Below, piece after piece: positions 56,986 through 64,000 of a stretch of DNA of 64,000 nucleotides. The notes below the pieces were generated by a model. The model was not told the origin of the DNA. It was given only the letters and a program-made list of their open reading frames with translations, and made no database searches. The position numbers and the translations under genes were made by a program. Source of the stretch: Oscillatoria sp. SIO1A7 (GTDB lineage Bacteria; Cyanobacteriota; Cyanobacteriia; Cyanobacteriales; Laspinemataceae); contig JAAHFN010000002.1 of assembly GCA_010672965.1 (NCBI GenBank), positions 62,001-126,000 of the forward strand, written 5' to 3'. Numbering within the stretch: position 1 is the stretch's first letter; each line of letters opens with the position of its first letter.

Positions 56986-59379
56986 CTAATCGACTTTTCG
57001 TCCCGTGAGAAAATAGGTAGTCATTTGCCCTTTGCCTTTAATGTCGATTTCGCCGCGCTTCGACAGGACATAGCGCTCCTGCAATCTTTGATAAGTATCT
57101 TCTGTAAGCTGTATTGTACCGGGAATGCCATGAGATTCCATTCTAGAAGCAGTATTAACAGTGTCTCCCCAGAGGTCGTAGATAAACTTTTTAATGCCAA
57201 TCACCCCAGCCACAACTGGTCCGGTGTTGATGCCTATTCTAATTTGAAATGATTCTCCTATATCTGTCTGGAATTGAGCGATCGCCTGCTGCATATCCAG
57301 AGCCATTTCAGCGATCGCCTCGGCATGATCTGGCCTGGGCACTGGCAATCCCCCCGCCACCATATAGGCATCCCCCAGGGTTTTAATTTTCTCCAAGCCG
57401 TGCTGCTCTGCCAGCTCGTCAAAGGTAGAAAAAATATCATTAAGTAAGTTAACCAGATCTGTGGCAGACATCCGAGCCGACAGAGGAGTGAAGTTAACCA
57501 AATCGGCGAACATAATCGTCGCATCCTCAAATAGAGTAGGGCTAGCACTCTGGTTTTTCTTTAGCTCTTCGGCGATCGCTTTGGGTAAAATATTCAGCAA
57601 TAAGCTCTCGGATCTTTGTTGTTCCCCACGCAAAGCCTCTTCTGCTTCCTTGCGCTGGGTAATATCCTCCACAATCCCTTCATATAAGAGTAACTTACCC
57701 GTTTCCGAGCGAACCGCTCTAGCATTCTCAGAAATCCAGATGATACTGCCATCTTTGCGATAAACCCGAGATTCAAAATTGAAAGCAGCTTCATGGTCTT
57801 CTATAGTAGCCATAAACTCGCTACGACGGTTTGGATCGACATAGAGCTGGGTAGCTATATTCGTCAGAGAGTCTATCAGATCTTCCGGGGAAGCGTAGCC
57901 ATATATCCGAGCTAAAGCTGGATTAGCGCTGAGATATTGCCCCTCAATTGTGGTCTGGTAAATTCCTTCAGCAGCATTCTCAAAAATACTGCGATATTTT
58001 TCCTCCGCTTCCCGCAGAGCTTCTTCTGCTAGCTTGCGATCGGTTATGTCCCGAGCCACCCAAAGAACCGAATCATCAGACAAGGGCGAAATACTTGCAG
58101 CAAACGATACCTCTCGCTCTTGTATATTGAGGCTATATTCAGCATTAATAGTCTCTTTGCTGTTGAGAGCGCCCCAGACATAACTAATAAATTTATCTGC
58201 TAGGGAGCGATCGAATACATCGTGCAAGGTCTTGCCAATCAGTTCTCTAGCCGGTTTGTACAACAAAGTTGGATTAGTCGGCGCTATTTTGAGATAGCAT
58301 CCCTGTGCGTCGAGGACAATAATAGCATCGGTCATCGCTGAAAACAAGGCGCGCAGTTCTGCTTCCGTTTGCTTTTGCTGGATTGCGCCGCCTAGTTGTG
58401 CCGCCACCGCTGAAATTAGCTGTACCCATCGTTGCTCTTCTTGGCGAGATTCTAGGATATAGAACACCAGTACAGCCATAATTTTTTCCTCTGCTGTAGC
58501 AGTAGCATTCCTTTTAATAGGCACGCCCAGCCCCGCCTTTATTCCGCATTGATCCGCCAGTTGGGATCTTAAAAAAATGTCGTTTTTCTCAGCCGCAAGA
58601 TCCGCAATCCACTCAGCTCTTCCTTTATCCCAGACCCGTCCGGGTAGTTCCTCTCCCGGTACCAAAGTTAGTCCTTGACTGTATTCTCGGAATTCCTCAA
58701 AAGCAGCGATCGCGCTCTCTGGAACCCCCTTAAGACTGTAGTACCAGCTAGGGCTGCATTCTAGAGCAGTATTATCGGCGGTAGCAACCCACGCTTCGCC
58801 ATAATTCCAGCCTGTTGCCTCGCACACTTTATGTAGCGCCACTTCCAGAGCCCCATCAAAATCTGAAGCTTCATTAATCCCTTGAGTAGTAGAGAGCAAC
58901 AGTTGTATTTCCTCTTCCGCCTGTTGGCGCACCCTAATCTCCAATTGCAACATCTGATTTTGCTGTTGCAGTTGCTTCTGTAGCCTCCTAATACTCAGTT
59001 GATTCTCTACTCTTACCAATACCTCTTCATAATGAAAAGGCTTGGCAATATAGTCCACCCCACCAGCCTGAAAAGCTTTGACCTTATCTAATACCCGATC
59101 TAGAGCGCTGATAAAAATGACTGGAATATACCTCGTTTTTTCCTCAGATTTTAATTTTTGACATACTTGATAGCCATCCATGTCTGGCATATTTATATCT
59201 AGCAAAATTAAATCTGGTGGCGCCGCCGCCGCTCCCATCAACGCCATCTGCCCGTTAATCACGCTGCGCACTTCATATCCATTCTTAGTCAGCATCTTTG
59301 ATAAAAGACGCAGATTGGCTGGCGTGTCGTCAACGATGAGTATATTGCCTTTAGGTTTGTCCGCTTGATTGCTATTCAT
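56986..59379 (-). CDS. REC-GAF-PAS-PAS class III adenylate cyclase
   Basis: The receiver domain (residues 10-130, phospho-acceptor D61 in LLDINMP, ending AKPFHYEE) is followed by a coiled coil (LQKQLQQQNQMLQLEIRVRQQ), GAF (about 155-340), two PAS domains (about 345-455 and 470-590) and a cyclase domain (about 610-797). Catalytic features are FADLVNF, KIKTLGDAY and YDLWGDTVN, the lysine/aspartate pair for ATP. The catalytic half resembles that of the cyclase at 31620, including FIYDLWGDTVNTASRMESHG. The REC domain puts cAMP output under histidine-kinase control, and the REC-HK-REC kinase encoded 195 bp upstream is the obvious candidate. Confidence 0.93.
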   Translation of the reverse strand: MNSNQADKPKGNILIVDDTPANLRLLSKMLTKNGYEVRSVINGQMALMGAAAAPPDLILLDINMPDMDGYQVCQKLKSEEKTRYIPVIFISALDRVLDKVKAFQAGGVDYIAKPFHYEEVLVRVENQLSIRRLQKQLQQQNQMLQLEIRVRQQAEEEIQLLLSTTQGINEASDFDGALEVALHKVCEATGWNYGEAWVATADNTALECSPSWYYSLKGVPESAIAAFEEFREYSQGLTLVPGEELPGRVWDKGRAEWIADLAAEKNDIFLRSQLADQCGIKAGLGVPIKRNATATAEEKIMAVLVFYILESRQEEQRWVQLISAVAAQLGGAIQQKQTEAELRALFSAMTDAIIVLDAQGCYLKIAPTNPTLLYKPARELIGKTLHDVFDRSLADKFISYVWGALNSKETINAEYSLNIQEREVSFAASISPLSDDSVLWVARDITDRKLAEEALREAEEKYRSIFENAAEGIYQTTIEGQYLSANPALARIYGYASPEDLIDSLTNIATQLYVDPNRRSEFMATIEDHEAAFNFESRVYRKDGSIIWISENARAVRSETGKLLLYEGIVEDITQRKEAEEALRGEQQRSESLLLNILPKAIAEELKKNQSASPTLFEDATIMFADLVNFTPLSARMSATDLVNLLNDIFSTFDELAEQHGLEKIKTLGDAYMVAGGLPVPRPDHAEAIAEMALDMQQAIAQFQTDIGESFQIRIGINTGPVVAGVIGIKKFIYDLWGDTVNTASRMESHGIPGTIQLTEDTYQRLQERYVLSKRGEIDIKGKGQMTTYFLTGRKVD

Positions 59380-59574
59380 ACCATAAGATTGATATTTTTA
59401 CCATGCTGATGGACTTCCCCCGGCCGCATTCCCGGCGCTTTAATCCGGCGCATTACATTATACGAGATCTATTCCCCCTTCATTGTCAAGATACCCAAAC
59501 CCAAAATGGCTGTAACTCAAAAAACTCTCTCGAGCGATCGACCCATACTGATTCTCCGTGGCGTCGAAGCCCAG

Positions 59575-61674
59575 TCATCCCATCTGATTTTTAGTTAGGT
59601 CCACAATCTTATCAAAGCGAAAGTTATCCACCAAATCAACCAAAGCCTTAGCCACAGGGGCGCTTGGGGGAACTTCCTCAATCAGCCCTAGAACCAGCTT
59701 TGCATCCACTTGCATTGCTGCCCAGTGGAGCGAGGCCAACCACTCAGAGGGCATAGCCGCCAGATCCTCGGCAGTTAGTTCTGCAACTGGAGCCTCTTCT
59801 GGTAACAAGGGCGTTTCTTGAAGGGCGTCTTGGTCTTCATATATATATCGCACCCCCAGATATTTGGCCATTGTTGCAAATATCTCTTCCTCCTTAATTG
59901 GTTTGGTTACGAAATCGTCGCAGCCTACTGATAAAACATGGGTTCTATCCTCTTCAAAGGCACTGGCTGTTAGGGCAATTATTACTGTATCCCGTCCCTC
60001 CGGTTGGGATTTTATTTCCTTAGTGGCTTCAAACCCATTCATAACCGGCATCCTCATGTCCATCCATATCAAATGGGGCTTCCAGCTTTTCCAGGCATCA
60101 ATCCCTTTTTGACCGTCTTTTGCTTCGCGCACCTCAAATCCCAAAGGTTCCAGGAGTTTGAGCAACAATTGGCGATTTTCCCATTTGTCTTCAACTATCA
60201 AAATACGATACTTGGGTTGGTCTGGCTGCATTGCGATCGCTCGCCTGCTTCCCTCCTTGCTGCTTTTAATCTCTTCTCCAATAGCTAAACTCACCTCAAT
60301 TTCAAATTTAAAAATCGTTCCTTTGCCGACTATACTCTCTACGGTCAGCTCCGACCCCATCAGTTCCACAAACTGTCGGCTAATCGGCAACCCCAATCCC
60401 GTTCCTTGCTGGGACCTTCTTCCCGCCTCCGTTTGCACGAATGCCTCAAATAATGTCTCCATCTCCTCCGGTGCAATGCCCGGACCAGTGTCCTCTACTT
60501 CAAATAACAAGCGGGCATTAGGAATGGGGGATTCGGCATTGGGCATGGGGAATTGGGCATTGGGCATGGGGAATTGGGCATAGCCCCTTGTCCCCTTGTC
60601 TCCGGGTTCCCCTGTTTCCGGGTCTCCTTGTTTTAGGTCCCCCTTAATTATGGGTCTCCTTGTCTCCAAATCCCCTTGTCCCCCTGCCCCCCTGTCCCCT
60701 GCATCGGAACTTCCCTGCTCCCCATTCCCAATGCCCAATGCGCTATGCCCCATGCCCAATCCCCCATTCCCTTTCACCCGAAAAGTCACGCTTCCTTGGT
60801 CCGTAAATTTGATAGCATTGCTTAGGAGATTTATTGCTACTTGACGCAATTTACCCTCATCAGTCGCGATATATTGAGGAAGGTTTGAATCTATATCGAA
60901 TATTAGCTGCAATCCATTAGAGTCTGCTTTTAATTGAAACATTTTTTCTAGGCTATCAAGCAGGCGGTATAGATCGAAGCTATTTTCGTTCAGGGTGACC
61001 CGGCCAGACTCTATCTTAGCCATTTCCAAAATATCATTGATTAGGGAGAGCAGATGCTCGCCGCTGCGACCAATAATATCCAAATATTCTATTTGCTCCT
61101 TGTTCAAAGATGAGTCGCGGTTGAGCAATTGAGTAAAACCGAGAATGGCATTTAGTGGGGTACGCAATTCGTGGCTCATCTTCGCTAAAAAAACGCTTTT
61201 GGCCGTGTTGGCTTCTTGAGCCATTTTGCGATCGCTAATTTCCTGCTGAAGCCTTGCATTTTGCTTTTCCAGCCGCTTGGTCAACGAGCGCAGTCTCAGG
61301 TGCAGCCTTACCCTAGCCAGCACCTCTTGCTCCTGAAACGGCTTGGTGATATAGTCAACAGCTCCGATAGAAAGACCTTTGACCTTATCTACCGTATCGG
61401 CAAGGGCGGTCATAAAAATTACTGGAATATCCTTACTTTGGGGGTTTGCCTTTAGGCGAGCGCAAGTTTCAAAGCCATCAATACCGGGCATCATAACGTC
61501 CAACAGGATTAGATCTGGTGGAGCATATTCCACCAGAGAAATTGCGCTTTCCCCATCTGTAGCCACCGCGATTTCAAATCCAGCATTCTTTAAAGCTTTA
61601 GACATGACAACCAAATTGGTCGCAGTATCATCTACCAGTAAAATTATTTCCTTGTCTTGGCTCCCTTGAGTCAT
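59575..61674 (-). CDS. Hybrid histidine kinase REC-HK-REC with repeat insertion in the ATPase domain
   Basis: REC1 (D59 in LLDVMMP), coiled coil, HisKA with H168 (SHELRTPLNAI) and a HATPase with N-box NLLSNAIKF (282-290), G1 DTGPGI (395-400) and G2 QGTGLGL. REC2 follows at about 480-605 (D in WMDMRMP). The C-terminal helical tail of about 90 residues could be HPt-like but shows no clear phosphorylatable histidine motif. Between the N-box strand and G1, residues about 302-388 are low complexity (GMGHSALGIG, GDLETRR, FPMPNAQFPMPNA), encoded by intergenic-type repeats. Otherwise the kinase is complete. It is soluble and sits just upstream of the REC-cyclase on the same strand. Confidence 0.92.
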   Translation of the reverse strand: MTQGSQDKEIILLVDDTATNLVVMSKALKNAGFEIAVATDGESAISLVEYAPPDLILLDVMMPGIDGFETCARLKANPQSKDIPVIFMTALADTVDKVKGLSIGAVDYITKPFQEQEVLARVRLHLRLRSLTKRLEKQNARLQQEISDRKMAQEANTAKSVFLAKMSHELRTPLNAILGFTQLLNRDSSLNKEQIEYLDIIGRSGEHLLSLINDILEMAKIESGRVTLNENSFDLYRLLDSLEKMFQLKADSNGLQLIFDIDSNLPQYIATDEGKLRQVAINLLSNAIKFTDQGSVTFRVKGNGGLGMGHSALGIGNGEQGSSDAGDRGAGGQGDLETRRPIIKGDLKQGDPETGEPGDKGTRGYAQFPMPNAQFPMPNAESPIPNARLLFEVEDTGPGIAPEEMETLFEAFVQTEAGRRSQQGTGLGLPISRQFVELMGSELTVESIVGKGTIFKFEIEVSLAIGEEIKSSKEGSRRAIAMQPDQPKYRILIVEDKWENRQLLLKLLEPLGFEVREAKDGQKGIDAWKSWKPHLIWMDMRMPVMNGFEATKEIKSQPEGRDTVIIALTASAFEEDRTHVLSVGCDDFVTKPIKEEEIFATMAKYLGVRYIYEDQDALQETPLLPEEAPVAELTAEDLAAMPSEWLASLHWAAMQVDAKLVLGLIEEVPPSAPVAKALVDLVDNFRFDKIVDLTKNQMG
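60511..60771 (-). repeat. Intergenic-type repeat inserted in the histidine kinase frame
   Basis: About 261 bp of GGGCATTGGG, CCTTGTCTCC and CCCAATGCCC type units, the same as those lying between genes at 19765 and 20000. It is an exact multiple of three and has no stop codon in the kinase frame. Confidence 0.85.
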
Positions 61675-61838
61675 TACTTTGGATCCCTTGAAAAAACGGT
61701 CAACGGCATTCAGGGCGCAAATAACGCCAGTTCCTGTTTGTATCCCTTTGAGCTAGGATACTTTTTGAGAGTCTAATTTGCTCGAACTGAAAATTGCCAG
61801 AGGACGAATTTCTGGGATTTAGGCAACCCATCTCGGCT

Positions 61839-61982
61839 CTATAATTTTTCGAGCGCTTCGATTTCGTCGGGAGTACAAACTACCCAGCCTGCGTAAGCAA
61901 TGGTCCAATAGCACTTCCAGAGAGTCTCAGGACTTGGATAGTAAGTGCCAATATTATAGTAAGTTCCAATATTATAAACTCA
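61839..61982 (-). pseudogene. Short open frame, possible remnant of a small protein
   Basis: 47 codons without a usual start read YNIGTYY twice, then SPETLWKCYWTIAYAGWVVCTPDEIEALEKL and stop. The second half is strongly protein-like, the first half is an 18-bp duplication. A TGA precedes the frame. I do not recognise the family. It may be a broken or a very small gene. Confidence 0.3.
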
Positions 61983-62238
61983 CTTGTAAATATACGGGAC
62001 TATATATAGCGGTTTTTTCGATCGCATGAGTCTTTTTTCCCAAATACATTCGGGTGCTTATCGATTCGGTCTCCGTAGGATCCGGCAGTCACCCTGAGTT
62101 TCAGATAACCCTGAAGATTGATATCTTTATTCTAGTATCAATTATACGAGCCATTTTCATAATTTCGGCCCGCAGCGATCGCCAATTTTCTCGCTTGCTC
62201 GATTTTCGCTTCACTCCGGAGGGAGAGGGGCTTACCTC

Positions 62239-62423
62239 GGGGTATGTTTTTTATATTTGATGTTTTCTAGGCGGATCGACGGCGTAGGGGCGACAGCATT
62301 CCATAGATAACTTATTGTTATAATAAAAAACCTTGGCACTGGAATGCTTCGCCCCAGAAAGCTATGAAACCCAGCGACAAAATCAAAAAAGAGGATTATA
62401 AAAAACATACCCTTGAAAGAGGG
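62239..62423. mobile_element. Family C' inverted-repeat element, uninterrupted copy
   Basis: GGGGTATGTTTTTTATATTTG to GATTATAAAAAACATACCCTT, with core GTAGGGGCGACAGCATTCC and GGAATGCTTCGCCCC. It serves as the empty-site reference for the insertions at 11753 and 47447. Confidence 0.85.
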
Positions 62424-62547
62424 AGAGGGGGAGTGTGGGGAGAGAGGGGACTGTCGGGAGAGAGGAGAACCTTCAGTAGTTTTTCCCAAACCTCCCACAC
62501 CTCGTGGGCCGCCTCCCACACCTCCCGCGCTGCACTAGACTTTATTT

Positions 62548-64000
62548 TTAACGGATATGACCCTGGCAGCGTTCGAGATAGCTGCGGGCAGCGCGATCGC
62601 TCTCATTATATGAGAGGCATTCTTGAAATAAACGCGCCGCTTCTGGAAAAGAACCCCAATGATAGAACATGACGGCTCTCTCAAACTTCTCTTTCGTAGC
62701 GATTTTGGCTTCCCGGAGTTCTGGAGTATCGGCGGAAAAAACTTCAAACAAACCAACTGCCTTGGCTTTTCCCTTAGCCTTGACTTGTTCGATAAATCGC
62801 AAGTCGTATTCAAAGGAGTTATTTAAACGCCCCAAAGTTTGATGGGTGATTAACAGCGAAACCCCATAGGTTTTGGTTAGTCCTTCCACTCGGGAGGAGA
62901 GATTCACCGCATCTCCGATCGCCGTCCCGTCCATTCTACCCGACCCACCGACCGTGCCTAACATTAACCTTCCCGCATGCAAGCCGATGCCGATGCGCAG
63001 GGATTTCAGATTCCTGGTTTGTCGAACTTGGTTATATTTTTTTAATTCTTGCAGCATGGCGATCGCTCCCTTAACTGCATCATCGGCGGAATTGGGAAAT
63101 AATGCCATAATAGCATCGCCTATATATTTATCGATAAAACCGCCATTCGCTTCAATTAACGGTTCCATATAACCGAGATACTCGTTAATAAAAGCAAAAT
63201 TTTCCGCCGGGGTCACCTGTTCGGAGATGGTAGTAAAGTCGCGAATATCCGAGAATAACACCGTCATTTCCCTTTCCACGCGATCGCCCAGTTCCACATC
63301 CACAATGCTCTTTTTCTCTAAAAGACTCAGAAACTGGCTGGGAACGAAACGCACGCAAGCATCATACAGTCGGGCATTTTCCAAAGATATTGCCGCTTGC
63401 GTCGCCAAGGTTCGCAACAGTGCTAAGCGCCTTTGGGTAAAAGCTCCCGTCGTCAAGTTATTTTCCAGATAGATAATGCCTTGGAGTTTGCCTCGATTGA
63501 TTAAAGGAGTGCAGGCAATAGACTGACACCGATACTGTTGGATATAAGCATCGTCAGTAAAGTTACCTTCATTGACGGCATCGTTCAACACTACGGTTTC
63601 GCGAGTGCGGGCGACATAATTGACAATTTTTGAAGATAGGTTGGGAAACTCCTGGAGAGCAAGCGACTGCAATACCGCCACTCCCTGGGAATCGGCTTCC
63701 TTAGTGGCTTCGACAAATAAACCCTCGCCGCGAGGCAAAATCAAAATTCCTCGTCCGGCTCCGGCATTTTCGACAATCATATCCATTAAGTTCGCCAGCA
63801 ATTTATCTAAAACAATCTCGCTGGAAATGGCATTAGTAGATTTTATCGTCGTGGCTAAATCAAAAATTTCAGTATCGGTAGAGTCTCTAGTCCTCAGAGT
63901 ATTGAAGGCTAGAGAAGAAGAATGCGTGGCAGTTGAGGATTCTCCAGAGAAGAGGCTATTCACTTCGTCAAGGCTCCGCCAACGCGATTCTCGCAATAAT
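62548..64000 (-). CDS. GAF-adenylate cyclase protein, C-terminal part (runs off window)
   Basis: The frame stays open to the window edge. The first possible start is only a TTG at 63996 without context, so the N-terminus lies outside. The segment IFDLATTIKSTNAISSEIVLDKLLANLM followed by a GAF domain matches the end of the very large cyanobacterial kinase-ATPase-GAF proteins. The GAF is followed by a class III cyclase (FSDIRDF, IDKYIGDAI, GTAIGDAVNLSSR). The lysine in DKYIGD and threonine in GTAIGD form the class IIIb pair, predicting ATP as substrate. A short TPR-like tail ends the protein. This is a different cyclase subtype from those at 31620 and 56986. Confidence 0.9.
   Translation of the reverse strand, partial: LLRESRWRSLDEVNSLFSGESSTATHSSSLAFNTLRTRDSTDTEIFDLATTIKSTNAISSEIVLDKLLANLMDMIVENAGAGRGILILPRGEGLFVEATKEADSQGVAVLQSLALQEFPNLSSKIVNYVARTRETVVLNDAVNEGNFTDDAYIQQYRCQSIACTPLINRGKLQGIIYLENNLTTGAFTQRRLALLRTLATQAAISLENARLYDACVRFVPSQFLSLLEKKSIVDVELGDRVEREMTVLFSDIRDFTTISEQVTPAENFAFINEYLGYMEPLIEANGGFIDKYIGDAIMALFPNSADDAVKGAIAMLQELKKYNQVRQTRNLKSLRIGIGLHAGRLMLGTVGGSGRMDGTAIGDAVNLSSRVEGLTKTYGVSLLITHQTLGRLNNSFEYDLRFIEQVKAKGKAKAVGLFEVFSADTPELREAKIATKEKFERAVMFYHWGSFPEAARLFQECLSYNESDRAARSYLERCQGHIR

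Larger units (their letters stand above)
61675..62547. other. Intergenic region with a remnant gene and a family C' element
   Basis: A 47-codon remnant (61839-61982) and an intact family C' element (62239-62423) are listed. GGGGAGAGAGG and CCTCCCACACC tandem repeats occupy 62425-62530. Nothing else is recognisable. Confidence 0.6.

Noticed and set aside
313-62423. Transposase or complete insertion sequence associated with the inverted-repeat elements
   Set aside because: No transposase-like reading frame was found in the window. The elements appear non-autonomous.
1-64000. tRNA or rRNA genes
   Set aside because: No cloverleaf with a GTTCGA-type arm or rRNA signature was noticed. A covariance-model scan would be decisive.

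Overview
The window reads as chromosomal DNA of a cyanobacterium, probably a large-genome filamentous one. The evidence is the very frequent GCGATCGC octamer, genes for phylloquinone synthesis (menC end, menE, a DHNA-CoA thioesterase-like gene), gatB and argJ, and a very large complement of multidomain signalling proteins (PAS, GAF, REC, CHAT, AAA_35, class III cyclases). No rRNA, tRNA, transposase or CRISPR array was seen. The genus cannot be fixed from sequence reading alone.

Layout. 1-7.2 kb: end of menC, menE, an RsbW-like ATPase, two small genes, gene remnants, and two copies of a structured RNA with its own promoter. 7.2-11.1 kb: a Ser/Thr kinase-ATPase next to an FHA-GAF-adenylate cyclase. 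12-21.5 kb, minus strand: TPR-CHAT protease, a Wzy/O-antigen-ligase-like membrane protein, a Uma2 protein, argJ and gatB. 22.4-35.2 kb, mostly plus strand: a signalling locus with a coiled-coil protein, an inner-membrane OmpA-tailed protein carrying a roadblock/longin-like segment, a hybrid histidine kinase, a Rab-like small GTPase, an adenylate cyclase, a glutaminyl cyclase lipoprotein and the thioesterase. 36-41.6 kb: an AAA_35-WD40 protein and a pseudokinase fused to an FGE-sulfatase domain. 42.4-52.7 kb, minus strand: a two-partner secretion locus whose exported partner ends in a caspase-like CHAT domain, with its TpsB transporter, a Uma2 protein and a DUF928 protein. 53.3-56.7 kb: a propeller-transglutaminase protein, a 52-residue membrane protein and a voltage-gated K+ channel. 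57-64 kb, minus strand: a REC-GAF-PAS-PAS-cyclase, a REC-HK-REC kinase and the C-terminal part of a GAF-cyclase protein that runs off the end.

The strongest themes are these. First, four predicted class III nucleotide cyclases with different sensors, two hybrid kinases, kinase-like proteins and a Rab-like GTPase in one 64-kb stretch suggest a dense cAMP and phosphorylation signalling neighbourhood. The 22-34 kb locus looks like a GTPase module linking cytosolic signalling to a peptidoglycan-binding envelope protein. Second, two diverged copies of a roughly 265-nt RNA keep the same promoter spacing, compensatory stem changes and a loop-to-tail pseudoknot. I cannot assign it to a family. Third, the intergenic DNA is packed with short inverted-repeat elements (at least six families, some nested with visible target-site duplications) and minisatellites. 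The same repeats have entered reading frames in phase, in menE, in the ATPase domain of a histidine kinase, in a CHAT protein and at the end of the K+ channel.
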